Assembly (NCBI RefSeq): GCF_000189635.1
Contig: NW_002476571.1
Coordinates: 429,957 to 493,956 of the forward strand
Length of the DNA: 64,000 nucleotides
Direction of reading: 5' to 3'
Source: Tetrahymena thermophila SB210
Lineage: Eukaryota; Ciliophora; Oligohymenophorea; Hymenostomatida; Tetrahymenidae
In this document: in pieces, positions 1 through 12,318 of the stretch
Layout: every line of letters starts with the position of its first letter
Numbering within the stretch: the stretch's first letter is position 1
The notes under the pieces: generated by a model
Database searches by the model: none
What the model saw: only the letters and a program-made list of their open reading frames with translations
Told to the model about the DNA's origin: nothing
Position numbers and translations under genes: made by a program

Positions 1-838
1 GATTGGCTATACAATTTATATATTTTTAAAGTAGCTTATTGAAATTATGCTTACTTAAAAAAATCATTTTTTTGAATTAAAATTACTCATGGCAATAAAA
101 AAATAAAAAGAAAATATTCACTGCAACTTAATATATTAGGTATTTTTTAATTTTAATCTATCATTTTAAAAACATTTATGTTGACTTTTAAAGTGTTTTC
201 AGACAAATAATTTAGAGATCAATTTTTTAACAATATTAATTTTGCTTGACGAATGATAAAAATTAGTCTAAAGAAATAGATAATTTTTTAATTTATTTAA
301 ATTTTTGAACAAAAACCCCACTTAAATTAATCAAGTTTCTTACTATTTACAAACATTTTCCAGACAGAAAATAATAAAAGCTAAGTAAATTATTTTTAGT
401 TTTTTCATTAATCTCTGTATTCAAATTTAAATAGTTTTTTCAATATAAACGAATATTTAAAATATATAAGATAGTTTTTCAAAAAGAATTAACTATGAAT
501 AAATGTTTTTAGCCCATAAATTATATTATAATAATTTTTTACTCTAATTTTAGCCAAATATTATGGATGATTGATATTTTAAAATTTACATTTTATAATT
601 TTTTTATAATCAAAATTGAGAATTCAGTTGTATGGAAATGATAGCGATAATAACAATGATAATGTGATTGACATTATTTATTATTAATTTTGTAACAAAG
701 AACATCATTCAACTTTCTAGAAGAAAAATTTATTTAAACTTGTAGAGAAACAGTTAATATAAATTGAAAGCTAATAGTAAAGTAAATCTAATTATTTAAG
801 AATTAATTTTAAAAAGATATTTATAAATTTTGTGAAAG

Positions 839-869
<31 letters not shown>

Positions 870-1205
870 TTTAAATATTTTGATAGAATAATATATTTAT
901 TTTCAAATATTATTTTAAATTTCTCTTTACAAACAATTACTAATTTAGTAGGTATAAGTTAGTTTGTCTTAATTACTAATTTTTTATTTATAAAACCACA
1001 ACTTAAACAGAATTTATTGGAATTATTTATTTAAATTAAAAAAATAAATCAGTCAGCTAAATTCAATCTATAAAAAAAGACTTTCTAAAACCCAACAAAA
1101 GAATTAATCTTCAATACGATTTTTCTGTGTTTAAATTATGGATTACGAAGAGAATAATCACTTTTTAATTTAAATAATATTACTAAATAAAAAAGATTTT
1201 AACGT
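1..1205. other. AT-rich intergenic sequence, no gene seen
   Basis: No reading frame with coding-like composition was found on either strand. The only distinct element is an AT dinucleotide run at about 839-867. The right end is the 5' flank of the large membrane protein gene that starts at 1206. Confidence 0.6.
839..867. repeat. (TA)n microsatellite
   Basis: About 14 uninterrupted TA units, seen directly. It is simple-sequence DNA in an AT-rich intergenic region. Confidence 0.9.
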
Positions 1206-4200
1206 ATGTATAAAAGAAAATTTAATTTATTTGTAATTTTACTGTCTTTTAGCTTAGTATATAGCTAGTCACCTCAAAATTGGCTATACTCGCCCTAATT
1301 TAGCTACATAATTAATTCTAAGGATTAGCAGAGTCAGTTTTCTAAAATCAAAGTTAGCACTCTTACTGGACTTATTTTTGTTTCCTAAGGAGATGCAGGT
1401 TTGATGGTAGTCGATCCATCATAACAGTTTAAAGTAATAGCATCTTAAGCAACTACAGACAACATTATGGGTTTCACAGTTACAAGAGATGCGAATTATG
1501 TCTTTATGAGCAATAACGGCTATCTGTCAGTATTTGATTTTTCTAGTAGATAAAATCTAGTCTAAGTTGCTTAAGATAATAGCAGAGTTTTCGTAGTTGA
1601 TGTCAAGCTTAGCCCAGATGAGTAGAATTTATACATCTTTCAGATTAATGGAAATGTTAGAATATTAGATATTTCAAACAAGATCTAGCCTACATTTGTT
1701 GGAAGTATAACATGGAAAAATAGTTAAATATATACAGGACTGGTAACGCCAGATGAAAAGTTTATACTTTTATGCTAGGATAGCTATGGCTTAGCTATTT
1801 TTGCATTAAATAGGACACCAGGTTCAGTAACTGGTACTTTAGTTGGTTCATTTCCAGGACTTACGCAAGGCTATTCTCATAATGTTCTTCTAACTCCAGA
1901 TTCAAAATACATTATCAATTTAGACTTTAGAAATGGCTTAAGTTTTGGAGATTTTACCTAAATAACTTCGGCAAATCCTAGTAGTTATCCTTTGACTCTG
2001 AATTACTATCTCAATTAATGGTGGCCTTCAAGACTGACAATACCATCTCCTTATTCCTTCTGTTTAAGTAATGATGGAAACTTTATATTTTTAGGAGTCA
2101 GATCTATAGGTATCTACACTATTGATTTCACTAATAAATAAGCTCCTAATACTTATATGTGGTCATATTTCCCATTTCATGGAAATGCAATAGCGCTCTC
2201 TCCGACTGGAAATTACCTTTATTTTTCTAATGCAGTCTCTCTTATGATCTTTAGAAGAACGGCACCAATTGTTGGGCAGAAATATGTTAGTTTATATAAT
2301 AGTTTATAAACAAAAAGTTTTAACTTATCTAAAACTAGATTCTATTGGAGGTGCGACTATGATCCAACTAGAAAAATATACACTGGAGCATTTAATACTG
2401 ATGGAATTTGGTTCTTAGATGTTAGTATTCCGACTTAATTTAAAGTTGTTACTTAAAAATTTAAGCCAGCAGGTTAAAGCGCTCCAACAGATTCAATATA
2501 CTATAAAGATTCGCATCAAACATTAATAACATCTATGAATGATGGAATTAACTTTTTAGCTGTAATTGATACTTCTGACTATGCCAATCTTAATATAATA
2601 TAGAAAGTACCTTTGGGATAGCCTTTCCCTGGTTATATCAAAGATTTTGATAGCAATAATAGTGATACTATGTTGGCATGTTCTTTGGATAGGACTATAG
2701 TTTTTGTTGATACTTCAATTTTAGGTAGCTATTTTGTGATTGCTATCTGGAATTTTTTACCACACATGAAAGGATTTACAACAGGAGTAATGGTATCTTC
2801 AAATGAAAAATATTTTGTAGGTGCATGCAGAGGCTATGGATATTTCGTGCTTGACATTACCGATTTGAACAATATCTTATTTGTTAATTACATAAATTCA
2901 AATGGCGCAGAGCAGGTTTATATGTCTTTTGCTTTCAATTATCAATTTTATTTGATTGATGGGCTAGGTGGTCTATACATTATGGATTAAAGAAAATTAC
3001 CAGAGTTTGTAGCTTTTTCTCAGGTAACTCTTGATGGATGGACAAATGATATAACTTTTTTAAAAGGAGAAAAAACAGTAATTGTTTCTACTTTACAACA
3101 AGGAATGGTTTATTTATTGGATATATCAGATAATACCAATCCTTTTATAGTTTCAAGCTATTAATATGGGACTTAAAATGGTCTTTTTACTTGTGTAACT
3201 GATGATTTCTCTAGGCTATTTATTAACAACAATGTTCAGATGAGGCAATTACCTCTAACTGTTTAAGCTTATCTACATACAGATTTTATCTAAATTTATG
3301 GATATAGCCCAGAAGGAGACATGCTTTTTAATATCATCAATGATCCAGATGAATTTAAATTTTCAGTTGGCTAAACCATTAAGATCAATATATGCTATCT
3401 TTATTAACCTTTAGATTTAGTTGTAAGCAGAGTAACTCTTTATCAAAAACTAGTACCATATCCACTACCATATTGGATAACATTTAATCCGGTTGAAATA
3501 TCCTTTACAATATAAATTTTAAAAGAAGCAGTAGATCCAACTAATCTTGATAAGCCTTTACTAAATACTTTGGTTTTAACCTCTTTGAATCCTCTTGCCT
3601 TTACTGATTTTGTGTTCACTAATGGTGACTGTTAAACAACTGTATCTCAAGCTAACTCTATTTTCAGCCAGCTTTAATCATCTGGAACTATAGATGAAAA
3701 TAATTTAGTTTCTCCAGATTTGAACTTCGATGATTAACAATAAATAGCTTTCTAAGATACTACTCTTTTCCCAAATTCAAATCCTACATAATAAACATAT
3801 AATCTCTGCGTAAGTGGGTTAGTAAAGTATACTCTTTTGAATTCTATACAGTTTACTCCAATATACATCAACATTTATCCTTCACTATTTCTTATCATTG
3901 ACAATTCTACAATGGATTATATTTAGACACAAGCGCAAACTGTCAACATTATTATAGAAATACCTAAGTTCACTGGAAAATTTATTTATGTCGATCAACC
4001 CTCAGTTAATATTTAAGTTAATTTAGAATTAAACATACTGAGTATCACAGGATTAATATAAAATGTTAATACTTTTTTAGCAAAAAAAATTATTATTTTC
4101 CCAATTCCACCAAAGAAATATTCCTAAATAATAGCAACTGTAACTGTTTCTGATTCGATGAATTATCCTATTATCAGAGAGCTTCCTGTGTCTTAATTCC

Positions 4201-6197
4201 CATTTTTAGTGTAAAAACAAAATATTGAAATCAACCCTAAAAAGACACTTCAAAGCTAATTCAGCGATGGTATCTTTATCTTAAATTAATTTGGATTTAC
4301 CATAGATCCTTAAACATTTGTTGTGCCAGATTTTAATACAACTATAACCTACAAAGTTCTTATCTTAAAGGGTAGCAAATTTTAACCATTTGATAATACA
4401 GATTGGCTTTAATATAACACTGAAGGACATAATTTCTATGGAAACCCTCCTTAAGAAACATTTTAGAAAAGTTATACTGTTTAAGTTACTGCGAGTGATG
4501 GGTTCACAAAGATATCAGATACTTTTACAGTCCATGTAACTTAACTTCCTATCCTATTTGTTTTATAATGGATAGCAACTATTCTTGGTCCTTTAACAGG
4601 AGTATTAGGTGCCTATAAATTCAGAAACGTGTTTTATAATGTCCTTTATTCAAAAAGGACTAGATATAGTACAATTATATGCAAGCCAAATGAGTCATTT
4701 TACTACAAAATACCACTCATCCTTAATGAATAGAGAGCTGCTCGCCAAATTGTCAAACGCCTATTAAAAATATTGGAACACAAAAAAATAACCTACAATA
4801 ACATTCTTCAAAACAAAGTTGGTATCGGTTAGCAAGAATAGATCAATTCATAACCAGATACTAATTAAAAATTAATTTCGCAAAAAAGTTAATAATCAGC
4901 CAATTTTGATAGTAGAAATAATGATATTTATTCTTTGAGTTAATCATTTAGAAAAAAGCTACCTTCTTTAAAATCATCGAAGAAAAAGTAGAAGATAGAA
5001 ATATTTTATCTTAAAGAAAATGGAGACTTAAATTATGCAGCATTTAAATAAGATCTCATGCAATACGATATCTAATTCAATCTAAACGGGGATCAAACAT
5101 CAACTAAAAAGTAAAAGGATGATTTGGAGGATGAAATGGTAGCTCTCAGTCAATGCTTAAAATATCAGTTAGTAAAAAGACTAATAAAATTTGATAAAAA
5201 ATGTATTGCAGTTGTAAAATATTTAAAGAAATACTCGCTTCTTCTAAATCCTTAACTATCAGAAAGCGATTGGTATAAATACTACTTAACAATAGAATCA
5301 AATGAAGATTTAGATAAGCAAGGTCGTGTGTACACATTCCCTTTACTTTAGCTTAAAATCAATCAATTTTTATAGCCCATTTAAAAGCTTAATTTAATTG
5401 ATTAGGAAATTATGTAGAATTTAGATGAAGAAAATGTTAATAATTTAATTAGAGAAAACATTTACAATACCGTTTCAAGATAAGGATTAAATTTATACCT
5501 AGTTGAATATGCCATGATTGCAGAAGCTTTAGGTATCTCAGAAAAATCATCTAGTTCAATATTCCCTAGCTATGGAGAATCAGTTCATCTAGATCCTCAC
5601 CAGATAACAAGCCTTATCGCTCTCAGATATGCACCAGGAGAATATTTTAAATGGTTAGAAAAACTTTTAGGGCTAGATTATAAACCTTATGGTCCAAAAG
5701 GTAATATGTAACTTCCAAGTTGGCTTACCTTAGATATGCAGCAAGGTTTAATTCTTATGAAAGGAGTACCTGAATTGTAAAATGTTGAGGATATTCTGAT
5801 CAGAATCTATACTCCTTCTGGCTGTATTATTAGACACTTTATTTTGAGAGTAGAAGAAAACTAGTTTGAAGTTTAAAGAGCTAGAGAAGAATCATAATCA
5901 AAAGTAGAATATTCCAAAAAGGGAAGCAAGTAAAAAAAGAAAATTTCTAAATTAAATGATTAATCATAGTAAGATTCATAAGAAGATCTTTATTAGAGTG
6001 ATGGTAGTCCTTTGTATGATAAATAAAGGCAAAGCTATTTCTCTTAAATGACAAAAGGATCTCCTAATTTACTTCCAAATAAGAAAGATGAAATTAACGA
6101 AAGTAGTTAAAGCAAGCAAAAAGAGTAGCAAGAAAAACAATAAAAAGAATTGGATGAAGAGGAATTAATGAAATAGATTTAAAATATAGAATTATGA
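1206..6197 (+). CDS. Large type I membrane protein with LVIVD/beta-propeller repeats and a CADG (cadherin-like) domain
   Basis: A single open frame of 1,663 codons with TAA/TAG as Gln, closed by TGA at 6195-6197. The start is the first ATG and gives an N-terminal signal peptide (residues 1-20, hydrophobic core then YSQS). Residues about 60-690 repeat the pattern of LVIVD/YVTN-type propeller blades (for example VYLLDISD, YFVLDITD, LYIMD). Residues about 1000-1112 resemble a dystroglycan-type cadherin-like (CADG) domain, ending in VTASDGF and FTVHV. A transmembrane helix follows at about 1113-1135 (WIATILGPLTGVLGAY). The remaining 500 or so residues are a charged, Gln/Lys-rich cytoplasmic tail. 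The likely role is a cell-surface adhesion or ligand-binding protein. That role is inferred from domain types known in ciliate CADG families; no ligand can be read from the sequence. No intron is needed. Confidence 0.85.
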
Positions 6198-7890
6198 TTT
6201 AGTTATTTTTATTTTTTTTGTTGTTTTTGTTGTATTTTTTACTTTTAAACTTCAAATTGAATTAAATCATTGAAACACTATTATTATTTATATTTTTTCA
6301 TTAATCATAAATTCTAACTATTTGCTGTTGTTTTAAAGGTAAAAAAATTAGCTCTTATTTTTATTAATTCTAATTAGATAGCATTAGTTGATGAAAAATT
6401 TTTGATTATTACTAATTTTTTGATACCCCTAAGTATTTTTATTTTCTTCAAATAGGGCAACAATAATATATACCTTACTCAATTATAACTAATTTATCTT
6501 CTAATATAAAATAAATGATGAAAATATTATTTGTTTAAAAAATATTATTTATTATCTCTCATAAATTAATTTTACTTGATTGCTATAAATAGTAAAAATT
6601 AATTTTAGTTTTAAATTTAAAGTATACTCCAAATTAATTAATAAAAACAGTCTATTTATTTAATATTTTTTGAGTTATGAAAAGCCTCTATTAATTAATT
6701 AAGATTGTGTTGTAGACACTTTAAATAAAAAAATATTAGCCATTAGAAACATATTTTAACGATAGACGCTTTTAATAGTAGAAAATGCATTTAGAACCCA
6801 TATTTTTAATAAAATCAAATTACTTTGTTTAATATGTTCAGTTTAACTTAGATATTTAGATGTTATCAATAAAACGAAAGAAAGCCTGTTCTACTTACTG
6901 AAATAGTAAGTTCAATTAAAAAGGGTTAAAAGGCGAAAGCCAAAACTTTTTTCTTAAAAAGAAATAAATAAATTTTTAGTTTTTAATTAGCAGAGATTTT
7001 CAGATTAAAATATTATTAGAGATCCATTTTATAAAGTGTTTTTAATTTCAAATTATTTAAATAAGATTGAATTATTTAATTATTTGGAATAATGACTTAA
7101 GAGTTAGTTTTATTCTTTAGTAAATGTAAATTTTAAAATGAATAGATTTTGCAAAATTTTACTAATAGAAAATATTCATTTTAAAATTCAATTTTTTTAT
7201 TGATTAATGAATTAATAAATTATTAAATATGCTTTAAACGTTAAATATATTAAAATTATATTTATATCACTTTTAAATATTCAAATTATACTAATATGAT
7301 TATTTTGCTATTAAATTCTTTCTCTTAACAAAAAATTTAGCTAACTTTTTAAAAATTATTAATTAAATGATTAATGTTTTTATTAAAAGAATTTTCAAGC
7401 AAAATATAGTATGTTTAATTTTAATAACTAATTTTCATATAATATTTTTATTAATCTTAATATTTTAAATGATATATTCCTTCCTACTTTTATAAAAATA
7501 ATAATTCATTATTCCAAATGTTTGTTTTAAGATTAAAATAATTTATAAATTTGCCTGATTATAATTTTTTCATAAAATAAAAGCAAAATATTAATTAATT
7601 AATTCATTAAAAATACATTTATAAATAGAAAATTCAAATAGTGAATAATTTTTAATTAAATGAAAAGGTAATAAAATATTTATTTTTTAAACAAAAAGAT
7701 ATTTATAAAAATTATGGGAAGTTAAATAATTAATAATAGATAGGAATTCAATTTAATAATTTTAAAAATTAGTTGAAACTAACTAACTAATTAATTAATT
7801 AATTAATTTCAACTATTTATTTTAATTTAATAATTTTCATATTTTTAGTTATATAATTAGGTATAAATTTGTTTATATTAATTTGTACAA
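6198..7890. other. Intergenic region between two convergent genes
   Basis: The region lies between the TGA of the CADG protein (+) and the TGA of the P5B ATPase (-), so it should hold both 3' ends. No protein-like frame was found. The one compositionally distinct patch is at about 6,880-6,955; it contains two hairpins and is listed separately. Confidence 0.6.
6887..6955 (+). ncRNA. Possible structured RNA with two hairpins and a U-rich end
   Basis: Hairpin 1 is a perfect 7-bp stem (acttact at 6893-6899 with agtaagt at 6905-6911, loop gaaat). Hairpin 2 has a GGC-GAAA-GCC tip (6932-6941), a GNRA-type tetraloop. It is closed below by aaaaag (6918-6923) pairing with cttttt (6946-6951), with an internal loop between. 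A T-run follows at 6947-6952, which would suit RNA polymerase III termination. The patch is GC-richer than its surroundings. No known RNA family was recognised, so it could be a transcript, part of a 3' UTR, or chance. Confidence 0.25.
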
Positions 7891-10800
7891 TCAAATAGTC
7901 TCTTTTATTTTCTTAGGCCCAAATATCTTTTTTAATATTAATTTTTCAAGGAAGAACGAGATAAAAAAGGAGCTAATTACTATAATTAAAACATAGAGCA
8001 TTATGATCCTATGCTCACTTAGACTGCTTGATATATCGAGAGCTGATATATTGTATTCAGGCATAATAATAGTAAGAAGTAAGTAGGGAGTAGAAATTAC
8101 CAACCAAGGAAACAAAAAAATATTTTTAAAAATAGATTATTTAAAGGGATATGATATGTGATATACTATGCAAGATAGGTTATACAAGGGATTAATCATG
8201 AGGAAAATTACTGAGTTTAATTCACCAGACATGTTATAAGCTTTTAATCCGTTGCTTTCATCTAACTCAGTAGTAACTACATGCCAGCTTTAAGAAGTTA
8301 TTACCCAATAACCCAAAAAGAAAGCTACTCCAAAAATAATAAATTAGCTGTACATTGATAAAGTGTTATATAAGCCATAAAACTTGTCATCTGGAACATA
8401 GGGTTGCAGTTTAGTTGGAGGTTTGCTGTAGGCAATAAAAGCAACTATAGGAATTCCAATCAAAAAGCCAAGATAAGTAAACTCCAAACTGCCAAAATTT
8501 TGGGCTTCTTATAATAGAATCATAACAGAAATATATTTCATAACATTTTGAGTGACAATATTTCTAAAAACTTCTATATTTATTGCCATAGTGCATCTAC
8601 CTAATTAATATTTAAATATAAAATAATTAATTAGATCTTCATAATATTTATTAAAAATATAAAATTACCTTCTAATAATATTCTTTCTACACATTTAATA
8701 GACTAGCTCTTAGAAGAAAAAGGTGCTGAAAAGGCTGCATCGGCGCAGGCAAAAGAAATTCCTATGTCACCTAAGAAAAAAATTTTGATTAAATTTAAAT
8801 GAGATTGATTAAATAATTAATATTTTACCTTATTTAATTGCTGCGCAATCATTAGCACCATCACCTATCATTCCTACTTTTATACCTGAATTTTACAGAG
8901 TTTCTATGATTATTCTTTTTTATTCTGGTCTCATTCTAGAAAAGATTTATGTCTTACAGATTAACTGCTAGAATAAATCATTGGGATATTAGCTTTTACT
9001 CCTCAAAGAAGATGTAAGACTCTTATTTTCTGAAACAATTGAATAATTAATGTCAGAAAGCTATTGTAAACTAATGCTACTCGCATTTCTCAGATTATCA
9101 TAGAAATGATCTAAAACTTTTCCAGTTATTACAAATTACTCTTCTTAGCTTATTAATTATGTGATTGTTTGAATTTCAGATTAATTTTGGATTTGATAAG
9201 GTTTTATTTCTTCATTCTCAATCAGAGATAGATTTATTTATGAATTTTCTATGTCTATATAATAAACTTTTCTGTTTCCGTCTACTATTTAACACTCAAT
9301 ACCAGTTTATAAAGTTGTGAGAGGATTGTCACCCGAAATTATTTTGCATTCAATCTGAGCTTCTTTTAAGCTTTATATTGCTTCAGGAGTGTCTTCTTTG
9401 AGTTAGTTTTCTAAAATTAAAAATCCTAAAAACCTAAGATTTTATTCAAGTTCTTCTCTTGTAAGATCAATCGCTTCTTTCGAAGAGCTTAATTCCTTAT
9501 AAGCCATAGCAATAAGTCTAAACCCTTTTAAAGAAAGCTTATTCTACATGTATTTAAAATTGCTTGGGATAGTAGATGATTAACACATATCACGAACTTT
9601 TTCTGGAGCGCCTTTTAAAAACAAATAGCTCTTTTATGCTTTTATATCATAAGCTACGCAAGACATAGATTACATTTCGGATGAAAATTCAAACATCTTC
9701 ATTACTTACAACTCATTCTAAGTATTTGGGTGTGAGCTCTTAAATTTAATATTTATGTTATCTTAAACATTTTAAATTTAGTATCCTGAAAACTTAACCA
9801 TCTCAATATCCAACATATCTCCAACAATTTCACCATTGATTAGGTAAGCTCCATGGCAAGTACTAAAAAGCTTATGCTAAATATCATTACATCTATTTTC
9901 TTCTTGCACCATTTACTTTGTAATCATTTAATCAAGGTTTTCATTGAAGTAGCCATATACATTCATTCCATTCTGTGTTAGAGTCCCAGTCTAATTTTTA
10001 TATTTTTAAAAAATTTTAATTATTTATTTAACACATTTATAATTAAAATTAATTGTTATTGTTGTTGCTATTTATTTTTTTCTAAAAATTAAAGATAATT
10101 TGTGTGTTAAGGGAACTTTTTTTCAAATAAACAAATAAAAAAATTAATAATTGTAATAAAGTAAGTCTGAGAAATAAAATAACATTTTAGTTATTCAGTT
10201 TTAAATTATGATTTTAAATATATTTTTTGATTAAATTGATTGCTTTGAAATAATTATTTTTGATGATAAAGTAAGTGTATGATAATCTTTAGAAAAGCAT
10301 TAATTTTTAGAAATTACTTTATCAAAGCACATGTGAGTAACTTTTCCTGAAATAAATGTCTTTTAAGGATCAATTCCGTAGATATGGTACAATCTTAGTC
10401 TCATCATAGCGAGTGTTTGACTTATAGCGGCAAAAATAGGGAGAAAAGGAGGAATAATCCATGTAACAGTATCAAAGAATCTATAAAAATAAAACTGTTA
10501 TGGAAAATTTAAGACATACATTTGATAGATTCTACTAAAATAAACAATCAGAACAATAACAAGAAGTCCTATTTAGTTAAGCATTAATATTAAAATTTAT
10601 GATAAATACTTTACTAAAATATCAATAACGATTAAAAGTATTTCAATTTACCAACTAAATAATACATAGCATTTAGGTAGTAATCGAATTTTAATGGCTT
10701 TGGATAGAGCACTGATCTCAAAATTTACCCTTTAAAAGATTAGAAGCCAACGCGTATAACTTTGGCAAGTACTTATTAATTTTAATCCTTCTTAGATTAA

Positions 10801-12318
10801 AATATCTCTGTGCCTTCATATAAGATGTATTTCTAATTAGATTAAAAATGATTAGTTTTATTTTCTCAAATATAAAATTGTAAGATTGGATCTATCTATC
10901 TATCTTTTCTATATTAATTATTTATTAAGAAGTTTAAATTATTAGTTTACATTGAAATTTTTTGAGTAAGAAAACTTTTAATTTTAGGATGGCAAAGGAT
11001 ACTTTGGTATTGGTAGAGACTCTCCGGTTAGAGTTACTTCATTAAGCAATGCTTCTCCACAAATAAGAATACAGTCACACGGAAGGACTTATTTATCCTG
11101 TAAAACTATAATATCTCCAACAGCTAATTCTTTGGTTAGTATTTATTAGGCTTCACCTTCATCACCAGGAATGTAATCGCCTTTATTTTAATAAGAAAGT
11201 ATATAAATATAAAGCTTTTTTTCTAAAAAAGATAACTAATAAAATAGAAAAGCTCAAAAAATATTTTAAAATAATTCAATTGATAAAATTAATATGTTAT
11301 GATTTGCAAATAGACTTTTAGTTTTTTCAAATTATTAAGAAATTGAAAATGAAGTAAACTAAAATATCTCAGAATAGTTAGATAGATAGATAGTTTGATA
11401 GATAAGGTTTATAAATGATGAATATATACGGATCATTTAACTATGAATGATTTAAGGTTTATTGAAATTCGTGATGGCATTTATCTGTCTAGTTTATGCT
11501 GAATAGAATAAAATAGGAGTATTAAAATTACAAGGTAGTTAAGAAGTACTTTTTCTTAGAACAGTTAGGTTGTCGTTTATATGAGCCATTTATTATAGTT
11601 TTTTAAGCGAGATTCTCATCATAATGTAATTCAGACAAGTGACAGCAAAAGAAACACTAAAAATCATAATAGAAAACTAGATATAGGTCTCGAATATCCA
11701 TAATAACATACTAATATATTGTAAAAAGTAGAAGGGTGATGTCATTTCTTTAAACAGATATGAAGGCAAAGAAGGGATATCAATGACTCTTTCACATTTA
11801 CCATAATGCTATTAATTGTCATGAACCTAATTCTTATCTAAAAAGTTCTATTATCTTAACTAATTGAAGTCCATTTCAATAACAGGAAATTCTAAAGCTT
11901 GAAAGTATCTTAAACCTTTTTACTCATAGTAGACATATCTTAGCATTCTATTCTAAAAGCAGAAAGCCTTATCATAAGACTAATCATCTTTCTAATTTGC
12001 TTTTAAATCATTATTTTCGAGATTCTAAAAGACTAGAGTTTTATCAGAATTAAGCACTAATACATGAGTGCAATCTTAAATTTTGTAAACTTCTTTGTAA
12101 AGAAAAGTTTTTCTCAGTTTGAAAAACCATCTTAGTAAAAGAAGGAATATTCCGCAAGTGATGATTGAAAGGAAAACTGCTAAAACGAGCTTTAATTTTT
12201 TGATTCTCAGCAGGGTAATGCCCTCAATTACACACTCACCTTCTATATTTGATTATTTAATAGATATATTTGAACTATCATAGTTGGTTATCAATGCATC
12301 TCGCAAATTGTCATTCAT
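7891..12318 (-). CDS. P5B-type P-type ATPase (ATP13A-like transporter), seven exons
   Basis: Exons (minus strand, 5' to 3') are 11532-12318, 10951-11180, 10652-10832, 10318-10613, 8829-9990, 8669-8770 and 7891-8600. All six introns are GT-AG (38-351 nt). The coding sum is 3,468 nt, exactly 1,156 codons, giving 1,155 residues, typical for the family (about 1,200). Motifs: TM1 at about 43-66; actuator-domain LTGES (TGES 314-317); PPFLP in TM4 (454-458), the P5B PPxLP signature; phosphorylation loop CFDKTGTLTQNG with Asp497; FSRMRPEQK; and hinge GDGAND (874-879). After these come AAFSAPFSSK and a six-helix C-terminal membrane region. The linker RSVLYPKP is also P5B-like. P5B pumps sit in endolysosomal membranes, and characterised ones export polyamines to the cytosol. 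The substrate here is inferred only. The start is the first ATG; the upstream frame has none nearby. Confidence 0.9.

Noticed and set aside
5146..5337. Minus-strand open frame inside the CADG protein gene
   Set aside because: Shadow of the cytoplasmic tail coding sequence on the + strand.
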